Source: Caenorhabditis elegans (Eukaryota > Nematoda > Chromadorea > Rhabditida > Rhabditidae). Taken from it: DNA of 64,000 nucleotides. Made by a program: the position numbers and the translations under genes. Shown one piece after another: positions 1 to 15,000 of this stretch; within the stretch, counting starts at the first letter, position 1; the number at the start of each line of letters is the position of its first letter. Where the stretch lies: assembly GCF_000002985.6 (NCBI RefSeq), contig NC_003279.8, positions 4,340,001 to 4,404,000 on the forward strand, given 5' to 3'. Under the pieces are notes generated by a model. The model worked only from the letters and a program-made list of their open reading frames with translations. It did no database searches and was not told the origin of the DNA.

Positions 1-3000
1 AAGGAAACATTGGATAAATTGAAACAGGCAAAGGAGGAAGATGATAAACTGGCAGGTGTCTATGACGAATTGGAAAAAATCGCAAAACTACCAGCCAGAG
101 ATTATGACAACAAATTGTTAGCAAAAATCGATGAAAAATTGAATAGTCTTCCAAAAGATCAGATTGCTGAAACGCATCGAAAAGTTGAAGACATTAAAGT
201 CACGAAGGCGGATATTGTTGCTCAAATTGATGTTCTCGACAAACTTCCAGCAAAAGATATTGACGAACATTTATTGAATTCTATCGAAGAAAAACTCCCA
301 ACAATCCCCAGCGATTCTTCGGATCAGCTCCAAATTGCAATCGGAAAACTCCGTGATAGGAAACAAGCAAATATCGATGAAGGAAAAAAGATTCTGAATG
401 AATTAGCCGAAATTCAAAAAATGCCAGCTGATTCGTTGAACGAACACGCCTTAAACTTGCTTGCTACGGAATCAGATAAATTTGGATCTGAGATTTCAGA
501 TAAAATCATGCAAGAAATAGATGTTCTTCGCGAAAAACAGAACAATCATGAAGTGGCACGGTTGAACGCAGAAAGTGTGCTCCAACAACTTGACAAAATC
601 AGCGAAGAGCCGCATCTTAGTTTGACCGAAGAGAGGCTTGCACCATTCTTGCAAAACATTGATACTGTTCCAGCATGTTTCGTTGACAAAATTCGAAACA
701 AAATCAATGAAGTTCAAAAGCTTCACGATGAAGCAGTTCAGGACGAAAAAGATGAGCTTAAGGAGAAACTGGTTGCCAAGGTACAAAACATTGGAAAAAC
801 ATCGATTGACGACGTGAATGTATCCGATTTTGAAGAAATTGAACGCGAAATAAACGGCTCACTCGAAGCTTTCGAAGCCGAGCCACTACTGGCCAAGATT
901 CAAGAACTACGTGAGGCAAAGAGAGTCGGTGACGAAGCTCGTTCTGCCGCTCACGACCAGATTGTGGCTCTTGAAAAGGAAGCTGAAGACGTTACTGCCA
1001 AGGAATCAGCAAAGAAAAAGAAGAAGGACAAGAAGAAGTCTCCACAAGAGATGATTGACGAGCTCAGTGCTAAAGTTGTTGAAGCAAAGGCACTCATTCC
1101 AAAGATCGAAGAAGCCGCCAAGAACGAAAACCTACCAGCCGACGACAAACCAAAGGCCGAACAACTTGTCTCGAATCTCGAAGCATTCGTCAAAGATGTT
1201 GAAACTCAAGTTTCTGAGAAACAAGACGAACTCGACAAGCTGAACAACGCCAATGATGCAATCAAGAGACTTGGAGATGCTCTCGACGACGCCGAAAAGA
1301 CAGTTGTCCCAAGTAGTGTACCCGCCCTTAGCGAGTTCAAGGATCGCATCGCTCCACATCTCGCCACTTTGGTTGAAGCTGTCAACGATGTTCCAGCCAG
1401 TGTTGAGCCTTCAGCCGTCGCTTTGCGTGATCGTGCCGCTAAATTCGTTTCTGATCTTGAAAAGAACATCCAAAAGACTGGTGACGATGAAAAGCGCGCC
1501 GATGAACTGAAGAACGATGTCGGAAATGCGGTCAAGAACGTGGAAGATGTTGTTTCGAAATACCAAAATCAACCTCAACCACTCGACGTGGCTAAGGACG
1601 ACGCTAACAAACTCAAGGCTACTGTAGAGCAACTTACCAAGCTGGCCGAGTCTAGCGACAAGATCGATCCACAAGTCGCCAAGGACATCAAGGACTCAAA
1701 GACTAAGGCTAAGGAATTGCTTCAGGCTCTTGAAAAAGCCATTCCACAAGAGGACGCTATTCGTCGTGAACAAGCCGAGATTAATGATCGTCTCAACAAT
1801 CTCGAGAAGGAGCTTACCAAGGTGGATGAGTTCAAACCAGAGGATGCACTTCCAATTGTTGACCAACTCGCCGCCAATACTAACACCTTGAAGACTGCCA
1901 CTGATTCGAACAACGAGAAGGCCGTCGCACCAAGTTCGCTCATTTCTCATGACGATTTGGTTGTCGGTCTTCCAGAGAAGGTCTTCCAACTTCAGCATGC
2001 CATCGATGACAAGAAGCAAGCTTTGAACAAGGCTGCAGCTGTCAACGAAATTGCTCCAAAGCTCCAGCTCGTTTCTCAACAACTCCAATCTGTACCACAA
2101 GAAGTACCAGCGTCACTTGACGAACAGAAACAACTTTTGGAGGATGTCGAAAACCAAAAGCACAATTTGGAGAACTTGCTTGCCAATCTTCCTGAAAACG
2201 ACCCAACTGCTGATGAACTCAGACAGAAGAGCCAGTGGGATTTGTCACGACTCAAGGATCTTTTGAAACAACTTGGATCTGCCGTTGGTGACAAATTGGC
2301 TGCACTTGCCGCTTTCAATGCCGCTCGCAAAAATGCCGAAGACGCCCTTCTCGATATCACCCGTGAAGATGGAGGTGATGACAACAAATCACCAGACGAG
2401 CTTATTGATGATCTAGCCAAGAAGGAGGAAACTGTTGCCAAGCTTCTTGATACTGTTTCCGGAGTTAAGCCTGACGAGCTCGATGATAAGGAACGAGCTG
2501 AATACAACGACTTGCTTGCAAGACTCGCGACCGCGGCTGACGTTCTGAAAGTAAGTCAATGTTTTAAATGATCTAGATATAATTGCGTTTATGCTGTAAA
2601 TTCAAGTATTCCTTAGATAACACGCTTTTTCTTGGTTTCTTAAAATCAAGTGCCTACCTTACCTAAGTGCCTAGCGACCTTAAAAATTTCACTTCCAAGG
2701 TATCAATTTTAATTACTATTATTTTCAGAACAAACGTGCCGAACTCGAACAAGCAGTCAAGGCCAAGGCCGACGAGAAATCGCTACACGACTCTGTTGAC
2801 CGTATCGTATCTCGTCTTGTGCCACTTGTTCGTGAATCGGATGAGCTCCGTCACAACGCTGAAGCCGTTCCTACTCAATACGCTCCAAAGGCCGAAGAAC
2901 TGAAGAAGGAGGTCGAAGCTGCGAAGGCCGTCATCGCCAACGCTCCATCGTCTGATGCTCATGTGCAACAACTCGAACAAGCTGTTGCAACCGCAGAAAC

Positions 3001-6000
3001 TCTTATTCCGGACCTTGAAGAAAGAGCGCGTCTCTGGAACGAATTCCTTGCTGCTCGCAACGACATCGATGCTCTCATTGAACAACTCCAACAACCACTG
3101 GATGCAGTTCTTGCACAACCAAAACGTTCAGCTGAGGAAGCCGCACAGGACGTTGAGAATCTCAGAAACAATTCACAACAACTTTCTGATCTCGACAACA
3201 AGATTGCCAATCTGCAACGTATTTCCGAACTTCTTGATCCACTTGAGAGTGCTTACGCTGATGTGCGATTCTTTGATGTAGACGCCGAGCAAACACGTCA
3301 TCAGTACGACGACGTTCTCAATGACGTTGCCGCCGAACTTGAAGATGAAACACTTCTCAAGCAATCAGCCAGTCAAGTTGCCAATGAAATTGATGACATC
3401 AGCAAGATGATCGATTCGACCGATCCTGAAAGATCCATTTTGGATACGATCGCTAAGAGTGATATCCCTGCTCTCAAGGCCCAAATCAATCGCATCAAGG
3501 ACAGAATTGTTAACGCCGACGCTTCTCGCAAACACGTCACCACTGATCCAAAGATCGCTGAAGATTTGGATAACAAACTCGCCAAGCTCCAAACCGAACT
3601 TGACGATGCCATCAAGACTTCAGACGAGCACGACAAGGAACAACTGATTCTCTCACTGAAACTTAACATCTCTCAGTTTGAGCAGATTCCTTTGGATCAG
3701 CTCAAGTCGGACGATTTGAAGACGGCAGAAAAGGAAATCACCAACTCGTTGAAGCCAGAGGAAGCCGAGCCACTACTGGCCAAGATTCAAGAACTACGTG
3801 AGGCAAAGAGAGTCGGTGACGAAGCTCGTTCTGCCGCTCACGACCAGATTGTGGCTCTTGAAAAGGAAGCTGAAGACGTTACTGCCAAGGAATCAGCAAA
3901 GAAAAAGAAGAAGGACAAGAAGAAGTCTCCACAAGAGATGATTGACGAGCTCAGTGCTAAAGTTGTTGAAGCAAAGGCACTCATTCCAAAGATCGAAGAA
4001 GCCGCCAAGAACGAAAACCTACCAGCCGACGACAAACCAAAGGCCGAACAACTTGTCTCGAATCTCGAAGCATTCGTCAAAGATGTTGAAACTCAAGTTT
4101 CTGAGAAACAAGACGAACTCGACAAGCTGAACAACGCCAATGATGCAATCAAGAGACTTGGAGATGCTCTCGACGACGCCGAAAAGACAGTTGTCCCAAG
4201 TAGTGTACCCGCCCTTAGCGAGTTCAAGGATCGCATCGCTCCACATCTCGCCACTTTGGTTGAAGCTGTCAACGATGTTCCAGCCAGTGTTGAGCCTTCA
4301 GCCGTCGCTTTGCGTGATCGTGCCGCTAAATTCGTTTCTGATCTTGAAAAGAACATCCAAAAGACTGGTGACGATGAAAAGCGCGCCGATGAACTGAAGA
4401 ACGATGACGGAAATGCGGTCAAGAACGTGGAAGATGTTGTTTCGAAATACCAAAATCAACCTCAACCACTCGACGTGGCTAAGGACGACGCTAACAAACT
4501 CAAGGCTACTGTAGAGCAACTTACCAAGCTGGCCGAGTCTAGCGACAAGATCGATCCACAAGTCGCCAAGGACATCAAGGACTCAAAGACTAAGGCTAAG
4601 GAATTGCTTCAGGCTCTTGAAAAAGCCATTCCACAAGAGGACGCTATTCGTCGTGAACAAGCCGAGATTAATGATCGTCTCAACAATCTCGAGAAGGAGC
4701 TTACCAAGGTGGATGAGTTCAAACCAGAGGATGCACTTCCAATTGTTGACCAACTCGCCGCCAATACTAACACCTTGAAGACTGCCACTGATTCGAACAA
4801 CGAGAAGGCCGTCGCACCAAGTTCGCTCATTTCTCATGACGATTTGGTTGTCGGTCTTCCAGAGAAGGTCTTCCAACTTCAGCATGCCATCGATGACAAG
4901 AAGCAAGCTTTGAACAAGGCTGCAGCTGTCAACGAAATTGCTCCAAAGCTCCAGCTCGTTTCTCAACAACTCCAATCTGTACCACAAGAAGTACCAGCGT
5001 CACTTGACGAACAGAAACAACTTTTGGAGGATGTCGAAAACCAAAAGCACAATTTGGAGAACTTGCTTGCCAATCTTCCTGAAAACGACCCAACTGCTGA
5101 TGAACTCAGACAGAAGAGCCAGTGGGATTTGTCACGACTCAAGGATCTTTTGAAACAACTTGGATCTGCCGTTGGTGACAAATTGGCTGCACTTGCCGCT
5201 TTCAATGCCGCTCGCAAAAATGCCGAAGACGCCCTTCTCGATATCACCCGTGAAGATGGAGGTGATGACAACAAATCACCAGACGAGCTTATTGATGATC
5301 GCGGCCGCAGTACTGGATCTGCCGTTGGTGACAAATTGGCTGCACTTGCCGCTTTCAATGCCGCTCGCAAAAATGCCGAAGACGCCCTTCTCGATATCAC
5401 CCGTGAAGATGGAGGTGATGACAACAAATCACCAGACGAGCTTATTGATGATCTAGCCAAGAAGGAGGAAACTGTTGCCAAGCTTCTTGATACTGTTTCC
5501 GGAGTTAAGCCTGACGAGCTCGATGATAAGGAACGAGCTGAATACAACGACTTGCTTGCAAGACTCGCGACCGCGGCTGACGTTCTGAAAGTAAGTCAAT
5601 GTTTTAAATGATCTAGATATAATTGCGTTTATGCTGTAAATTCAAGTATTCCTTAGATAACACGCTTTTTCTTGGTTTCTTAAAATCAAGTGCCTACCTT
5701 ACCTAAGTGCCTAGCGACCTTAAAAATTTCACTTCCAAGGTATCAATTTTAATTACTATTATTTTCAGAACAAACGTGCCGAACTCGAACAAGCAGTCAA
5801 GGCCAAGGCCGACGAGAAATCGCTACACGACTCTGTTGACCGTATCGTATCTCGTCTTGTGCCACTTGTTCGTGAATCGGATGAGCTCCGTCACAACGCT
5901 GAAGCCGTTCCTACTCAATACGCTCCAAAGGCCGAAGAACTGAAGAAGGAGGTCGAAGCTGCGAAGGCCGTCATCGCCAACGCTCCATCGTCTGATGCTC

Positions 6001-9000
6001 ATGTGCAACAACTCGAACAAGCTGTTGCAACCGCAGAAACTCTTATTCCGGACCTTGAAGAAAGAGCGCGTCTCTGGAACGAATTCCTTGCTGCTCGCAA
6101 CGACATCGATGCTCTCATTGAACAACTCCAACAACCACTGGATGCAGTTCTTGCACAACCAAAACGTTCAGCTGAGGAAGCCGCACAGGACGTTGAGAAT
6201 CTCAGAAACAATTCACAACAACTTTCTGATCTCGACAACAAGATTGCCAATCTGCAACGTATTTCCGAACTTCTTGATCCACTTGAGAGTGCTTACGCTG
6301 ATGTGCGATTCTTTGATGTAGACGCCGAGCAAACACGTCATCAGTACGACGACGTTCTCAATGACGTTGCCGCCGAACTTGAAGATGAAACACTTCTCAA
6401 GCAATCAGCCAGTCAAGTTGCCAATGAAATTGATGACATCAGCAAGATGATCGATTCGACCGATCCTGAAAGATCCATTTTGGATACGATCGCTAAGAGT
6501 GATATCCCTGCTCTCAAGGCCCAAATCAATCGCATCAAGGACAGAATTGTTAACGCCGACGCTTCTCGCAAACACGTCACCACTGATCCAAAGATCGCTG
6601 AAGATTTGGATAACAAACTCGCCAAGCTCCAAACCGAACTTGACGATGCCATCAAGACTTCAGACGAGCACGACAAGGAACAACTGATTCTCTCACTGAA
6701 ACTTAACATCTCTCAGTTTGAGCAGATTCCTTTGGATCAGCTCAAGTCGGACGATTTGAAGACGGCAGAAAAGGAAATCACCAACTCGTTGAAGCCAGAG
6801 GAAGCCGAGCCACTACTGGCCAAGATTCAAGAACTACGTGAGGCAAAGAGAGTCGGTGACGAAGCTCGTTCTGCCGCTCACGACCAGATTGTGGCTCTTG
6901 AAAAGGAAGCTGAAGACGTTACTGCCAAGGAATCAGCAAAGAAAAAGAAGAAGGACAAGAAGAAGTCTCCACAAGAGATGATTGACGAGCTCAGTGCTAA
7001 AGTTGTTGAAGCAAAGGCACTCATTCCAAAGATCGAAGAAGCCGCCAAGAACGAAAACCTACCAGCCGACGACAAACCAAAGGCCGAACAACTTGTCTCG
7101 AATCTCGAAGCATTCGTCAAAGATGTTGAAACTCAAGTTTCTGAGAAACAAGACGAACTCGACAAGCTGAACAACGCCAATGATGCAATCAAGAGACTTG
7201 GAGATGCTCTCGACGACGCCGAAAAGACAGTTGTCCCAAGTAGTGTACCCGCCCTTAGCGAGTTCAAGGATCGCATCGCTCCACATCTCGCCACTTTGGT
7301 TGAAGCTGTCAACGATGTTCCAGCCAGTGTTGAGCCTTCAGCCGTCGCTTTGCGTGATCGTGCCGCTAAATTCGTTTCTGATCTTGAAAAGAACATCCAA
7401 AAGACTGGTGACGATGAAAAGCGCGCCGATGAACTGAAGAACGATGTCGGAAATGCGGTCAAGAACGTGGAAGATGTTGTTTCGAAATACCAAAATCAAC
7501 CTCAACCACTCGACGTGGCTAAGGACGACGCTAACAAACTCAAGGCTACTGTAGAGCAACTTACCAAGCTGGCCGAGTCTAGCGACAAGATCGATCCACA
7601 AGTCGCCAAGGACATCAAGGACTCAAAGACTAAGGCTAAGGAATTGCTTCAGGCTCTTGAAAAAGCCATTCCACAAGAGGACGCTATTCGTCGTGAACAA
7701 GCCGAGATTAATGATCGTCTCAACAATCTCGAGAAGGAGCTTACCAAGGTGGATGAGTTCAAACCAGAGGATGCACTTCCAATTGTTGACCAACTCGCCG
7801 CCAATACTAACACCTTGAAGACTGCCACTGATTCGAACAACGAGAAGGCCGTCGCACCAAGTTCGCTCATTTCTCATGACGATTTGGTTGTCGGTCTTCC
7901 AGAGAAGGTCTTCCAACTTCAGCATGCCATCGATGACAAGAAGCAAGCTTTGAACAAGGCTGCAGCTGTCAACGAAATTGCTCCAAAGCTCCAGCTCGTT
8001 TCTCAACAACTCCAATCTGTACCACAAGAAGTACCAGCGTCACTTGACGAACAGAAACAACTTTTGGAGGATGTCGAAAACCAAAAGCACAATTTGGAGA
8101 ACTTGCTTGCCAATCTTCCTGAAAACGACCCAACTGCTGATGAACTCAGACAGAAGAGCCAGTGGGATTTGTCACGACTCAAGGATCTTTTGAAACAACT
8201 TGGATCTGCCGTTGGTGACAAATTGGCTGCACTTGCCGCTTTCAATGCCGCTCGCAAAAATGCCGAAGACGCCCTTCTCGATATCACCCGTGAAGATGGA
8301 GGTGATGACAACAAATCACCAGACGAGCTTATTGATGATCTAGCCAAGAAGGAGGAAACTGTTGCCAAGCTTCTTGATACTGTTTCCGGAGTTAAGCCTG
8401 ACGAGCTCGATGATAAGGAACGAGCTGAATACAACGACTTGCTTGCAAGACTCGCGACCGCGGCTGACGTTCTGAAAGTAAGTCAATGTTTTAAATGATC
8501 TAGATATAATTGCGTTTATGCTGTAAATTCAAGTATTCCTTAGATAACACGCTTTTTCTTGGTTTCTTAAAATCAAGTGCCTACCTTACCTAAGTGCCTA
8601 GCGACCTTAAAAATTTCACTTCCAAGGTATCAATTTTAATTACTATTATTTTCAGAACAAACGTGCCGAACTCGAACAAGCAGTCAAGGCCAAGGCCGAC
8701 GAGAAATCGCTACACGACTCTGTTGACCGTATCGTATCTCGTCTTGTGCCACTTGTTCGTGAATCGGATGAGCTCCGTCACAACGCTGAAGCCGTTCCTA
8801 CTCAATACGCTCCAAAGGCCGAAGAACTGAAGAAGGAGGTCGAAGCTGCGAAGGCCGTCATCGCCAACGCTCCATCGTCTGATGCTCATGTGCAACAACT
8901 CGAACAAGCTGTTGCAACCGCAGAAACTCTTATTCCGGACCTTGAAGAAAGAGCGCGTCTCTGGAACGAATTCCTTGCTGCTCGCAACGACATCGATGCT

Positions 9001-12000
9001 CTCATTGAACAACTCCAACAACCACTGGATGCAGTTCTTGCACAACCAAAACGTTCAGCTGAGGAAGCCGCACAGGACGTTGAGAATCTCAGAAACAATT
9101 CACAACAACTTTCTGATCTCGACAACAAGATTGCCAATCTGCAACGTATTTCCGAACTTCTTGATCCACTTGAGAGTGCTTACGCTGATGTGCGATTCTT
9201 TGATGTAGACGCCGAGCAAACACGTCATCAGTACGACGACGTTCTCAATGACGTTGCCGCCGAACTTGAAGATGAAACACTTCTCAAGCAATCAGCCAGT
9301 CAAGTTGCCAATGAAATTGATGACATCAGCAAGATGATCGATTCGACCGATCCTGAAAGATCCATTTTGGATACGATCGCTAAGAGTGATATCCCTGCTC
9401 TCAAGGCCCAAATCAATCGCATCAAGGACAGAATTGTTAACGCCGACGCTTCTCGCAAACACGTCACCACTGATCCAAAGATCGCTGAAGATTTGGATAA
9501 CAAACTCGCCAAGCTCCAAACCGAACTTGACGATGCCATCAAGACTTCAGACGAGCACGACAAGGAACAACTGATTCTCTCACTGAAACTTAACATCTCT
9601 CAGTTTGAGCAGATTCCTTTGGATCAGCTCAAGTCGGACGATTTGAAGACGGCAGAAAAGGAAATCACCAACTCGTTGAAGCCAGAGGAAGCCGAGCCAC
9701 TACTGGCCAAGATTCAAGAACTACGTGAGGCAAAGAGAGTCGGTGACGAAGCTCGTTCTGCCGCTCACGACCAGATTGTGGCTCTTGAAAAGGAAGCTGA
9801 AGACGTTACTGCCAAGGAATCAGCAAAGAAAAAGAAGAAGGACAAGAAGAAGTCTCCACAAGAGATGATTGACGAGCTCAGTGCTAAAGTTGTTGAAGCA
9901 AAGGCACTCATTCCAAAGATCGAAGAAGCCGCCAAGAACGAAAACCTACCAGCCGACGACAAACCAAAGGCCGAACAACTTGTCTCGAATCTCGAAGCAT
10001 TCGTCAAAGATGTTGAAACTCAAGTTTCTGAGAAACAAGACGAACTCGACAAGCTGAACAACGCCAATGATGCAATCAAGAGACTTGGAGATGCTCTCGA
10101 CGACGCCGAAAAGACAGTTGTCCCAAGTAGTGTACCCGCCCTTAGCGAGTTCAAGGATCGCATCGCTCCACATCTCGCCACTTTGGTTGAAGCTGTCAAC
10201 GATGTTCCAGCCAGTGTTGAGCCTTCAGCCGTCGCTTTGCGTGATCGTGCCGCTAAATTCGTTTCTGATCTTGAAAAGAACATCCAAAAGACTGGTGACG
10301 ATGAAAAGCGCGCCGATGAACTGAAGAACGATGTCGGAAATGCGGTCAAGAACGTGGAAGATGTTGTTTCGAAATACCAAAATCAACCTCAACCACTCGA
10401 CGTGGCTAAGGACGACGCTAACAAACTCAAGGCTACTGTAGAGCAACTTACCAAGCTGGCCGAGTCTAGCGACAAGATCGATCCACAAGTCGCCAAGGAC
10501 ATCAAGGACTCAAAGACTAAGGCTAAGGAATTGCTTCAGGCTCTTGAAAAAGCCATTCCACAAGAGGACGCTATTCGTCGTGAACAAGCCGAGATTAATG
10601 ATCGTCTCAACAATCTCGAGAAGGAGCTTACCAAGGTGGATGAGTTCAAACCAGAGGATGCACTTCCAATTGTTGACCAACTCGCCGCCAATACTAACAC
10701 CTTGAAGACTGCCACTGATTCGAACAACGAGAAGGCCGTCGCACCAAGTTCGCTCATTTCTCATGACGATTTGGTTGTCGGTCTTCCAGAGAAGGTCTTC
10801 CAACTTCAGCATGCCATCGATGACAAGAAGCAAGCTTTGAACAAGGCTGCAGCTGTCAACGAAATTGCTCCAAAGCTCCAGCTCGTTTCTCAACAACTCC
10901 AATCTGTACCACAAGAAGTACCAGCGTCACTTGACGAACAGAAACAACTTTTGGAGGATGTCGAAAACCAAAAGCACAATTTGGAGAACTTGCTTGCCAA
11001 TCTTCCTGAAAACGACCCAACTGCTGATGAACTCAGACAGAAGAGCCAGTGGGATTTGTCACGACTCAAGGATCTTTTGAAACAACTTGGATCTGCCGTT
11101 GGTGACAAATTGGCTGCACTTGCCGCTTTCAATGCCGCTCGCAAAAATGCCGAAGACGCCCTTCTCGATATCACCCGTGAAGATGGAGGTGATGACAACA
11201 AATCACCAGACGAGCTTATTGATGATCTAGCCAAGAAGGAGGAAACTGTTGCCAAGCTTCTTGATACTGTTTCCGGAGTTAAGCCTGACGAGCTCGATGA
11301 TAAGGAACGAGCTGAATACAACGACTTGCTTGCAAGACTCGCGACCGCGGCTGACGTTCTGAAAGTAAGTCAATGTTTTAAATGATCTAGATATAATTGC
11401 GTTTATGCTGTAAATTCAAGTATTCCTTAGATAACACGCTTTTTCTTGGTTTCTTAAAATCAAGTGCCTACCTTACCTAAGTGCCTAGCGACCTTAAAAA
11501 TTTCACTTCCAAGGTATCAATTTTAATTACTATTATTTTCAGAACAAACGTGCCGAACTCGAACAAGCAGTCAAGGCCAAGGCCGACGAGAAATCGCTAC
11601 ACGACTCTGTTGACCGTATCGTATCTCGTCTTGTGCCACTTGTTCGTGAATCGGATGAGCTCCGTCACAACGCTGAAGCCGTTCCTACTCAATACGCTCC
11701 AAAGGCCGAAGAACTGAAGAAGGAGGTCGAAGCTGCGAAGGCCGTCATCGCCAACGCTCCATCGTCTGATGCTCATGTGCAACAACTCGAACAAGCTGTT
11801 GCAACCGCAGAAACTCTTATTCCGGACCTTGAAGAAAGAGCGCGTCTCTGGAACGAATTCCTTGCTGCTCGCAACGACATCGATGCTCTCATTGAACAAC
11901 TCCAACAACCACTGGATGCAGTTCTTGCACAACCAAAACGTTCAGCTGAGGAAGCCGCACAGGACGTTGAGAATCTCAGAAACAATTCACAACAACTTTC

Positions 12001-15000
12001 TGATCTCGACAACAAGATTGCCAATCTGCAACGTATTTCCGAACTTCTTGATCCACTTGAGAGTGCTTACGCTGATGTGCGATTCTTTGATGTAGACGCC
12101 GAGCAAACACGTCATCAGTACGACGACGTTCTCAATGACGTTGCCGCCGAACTTGAAGATGAAACACTTCTCAAGCAATCAGCCAGTCAAGTTGCCAATG
12201 AAATTGATGACATCAGCAAGATGATCGATTCGACCGATCCTGAAAGATCCATTTTGGATACGATCGCTAAGAGTGATATCCCTGCTCTCAAGGCCCAAAT
12301 CAATCGCATCAAGGACAGAATTGTTAACGCCGACGCTTCTCGCAAACACGTCACCACTGATCCAAAGATCGCTGAAGATTTGGATAACAAACTCGCCAAG
12401 CTCCAAACCGAACTTGACGATGCCATCAAGACTTCAGACGAGCACGACAAGGAACAACTGATTCTCTCACTGAAACTTAACATCTCTCAGTTTGAGCAGA
12501 TTCCTTTGGATCAGCTCAAGTCGGACGATTTGAAGACGGCAGAAAAGGAAATCACCAACTCGTTGAAGCCAGAGGAAGCCGAGCCACTACTGGCCAAGAT
12601 TCAAGAACTACGTGAGGCAAAGAGAGTCGGTGACGAAGCTCGTTCTGCCGCTCACGACCAGATTGTGGCTCTTGAAAAGGAAGCTGAAGACGTTACTGCC
12701 AAGGAATCAGCAAAGAAAAAGAAGAAGGACAAGAAGAAGTCTCCACAAGAGATGATTGACGAGCTCAGTGCTAAAGTTGTTGAAGCAAAGGCACTCATTC
12801 CAAAGATCGAAGAAGCCGCCAAGAACGAAAACCTACCAGCCGACGACAAACCAAAGGCCGAACAACTTGTCTCGAATCTCGAAGCATTCGTCAAAGATGT
12901 TGAAACTCAAGTTTCTGAGAAACAAGACGAACTCGACAAGCTGAACAACGCCAATGATGCAATCAAGAGACTTGGAGATGCTCTCGACGACGCCGAAAAG
13001 ACAGTTGTCCCAAGTAGTGTACCCGCCCTTAGCGAGTTCAAGGATCGCATCGCTCCACATCTCGCCACTTTGGTTGAAGCTGTCAACGATGTTCCAGCCA
13101 GTGTTGAGCCTTCAGCCGTCGCTTTGCGTGATCGTGCCGCTAAATTCGTTTCTGATCTTGAAAAGAACATCCAAAAGACTGGTGACGATGAAAAGCGCGC
13201 CGATGAACTGAAGAACGATGTCGGAAATGCGGTCAAGAACGTGGAAGATGTTGTTTCGAAATACCAAAATCAACCTCAACCACTCGACGTGGCTAAGGAC
13301 GACGCTAACAAACTCAAGGCTACTGTAGAGCAACTTACCAAGCTGGCCGAGTCTAGCGACAAGATCGATCCACAAGTCGCCAAGGACATCAAGGACTCAA
13401 AGACTAAGGCTAAGGAATTGCTTCAGGCTCTTGAAAAAGCCATTCCACAAGAGGACGCTATTCGTCGTGAACAAGCCGAGATTAATGATCGTCTCAACAA
13501 TCTCGAGAAGGAGCTTACCAAGGTGGATGAGTTCAAACCAGAGGATGCACTTCCAATTGTTGACCAACTCGCCGCCAATACTAACACCTTGAAGACTGCC
13601 ACTGATTCGAACAACGAGAAGGCCGTCGCACCAAGTTCGCTCATTTCTCATGACGATTTGGTTGTCGGTCTTCCAGAGAAGGTCTTCCAACTTCAGCATG
13701 CCATCGATGACAAGAAGCAAGCTTTGAACAAGGCTGCAGCTGTCAACGAAATTGCTCCAAAGCTCCAGCTCGTTTCTCAACAACTCCAATCTGTACCACA
13801 AGAAGTACCAGCGTCACTTGACGAACAGAAACAACTTTTGGAGGATGTCGAAAACCAAAAGCACAATTTGGAGAACTTGCTTGCCAATCTTCCTGAAAAC
13901 GACCCAACTGCTGATGAACTCAGACAGAAGAGCCAGTGGGATTTGTCACGACTCAAGGATCTTTTGAAACAACTTGGATCTGCCGTTGGTGACAAATTGG
14001 CTGCACTTGCCGCTTTCAATGCCGCTCGCAAAAATGCCGAAGACGCCCTTCTCGATATCACCCGTGAAGATGGAGGTGATGACAACAAATCACCAGACGA
14101 GCTTATTGATGATCTAGCCAAGAAGGAGGAAACTGTTGCCAAGCTTCTTGATACTGTTTCCGGAGTTAAGCCTGACGAGCTCGATGATAAGGAACGAGCT
14201 GAATACAACGACTTGCTTGCAAGACTCGCGACCGCGGCTGACGTTCTGAAAGTAAGTCAATGTTTTAAATGATCTAGATATAATTGCGTTTATGCTGTAA
14301 ATTCAAGTATTCCTTAGATAACACGCTTTTTCTTGGTTTCTTAAAATCAAGTGCCTACCTTACCTAAGTGCCTAGCGACCTTAAAAATTTCACTTCCAAG
14401 GTATCAATTTTAATTACTATTATTTTCAGAACAAACGTGCCGAACTCGAACAAGCAGTCAAGGCCAAGGCCGACGAGAAATCGCTACACGACTCTGTTGA
14501 CCGTATCGTATCTCGTCTTGTGCCACTTGTTCGTGAATCGGATGAGCTCCGTCACAACGCTGAAGCCGTTCCTACTCAATACGCTCCAAAGGCCGAAGAA
14601 CTGAAGAAGGAGGTCGAAGCTGCGAAGGCCGTCATCGCCAACGCTCCATCGTCTGATGCTCATGTGCAACAACTCGAACAAGCTGTTGCAACCGCAGAAA
14701 CTCTTATTCCGGACCTTGAAGAAAGAGCGCGTCTCTGGAACGAATTCCTTGCTGCTCGCAACGACATCGATGCTCTCATTGAACAACTCCAACAACCACT
14801 GGATGCAGTTCTTGCACAACCAAAACGTTCAGCTGAGGAAGCCGCACAGGACGTTGAGAATCTCAGAAACAATTCACAACAACTTTCTGATCTCGACAAC
14901 AAGATTGCCAATCTGCAACGTATTTCCGAACTTCTTGATCCACTTGAGAGTGCTTACGCTGATGTGCGATTCTTTGATGTAGACGCCGAGCAAACACGTC

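Noticed and set aside
496..786. Minus-strand open frame of 96 codons within anc-1
   Set aside because: It is the antisense shadow of a strongly coding frame, with Leu/Phe-rich composition typical of complemented Lys/Glu codons.
951..1193. Minus-strand Ser/Phe-rich frames recurring in each anc-1 unit
   Set aside because: They recur only because the sense repeat recurs; there is no start context, splice site or domain.
2819..5611. Each anc-1 unit read as its own gene starting at a GTG and stopping inside the intron
   Set aside because: The start and stop are artefacts of reading through the 178-bp intron. GT/AG sites and phase join all units into one protein.
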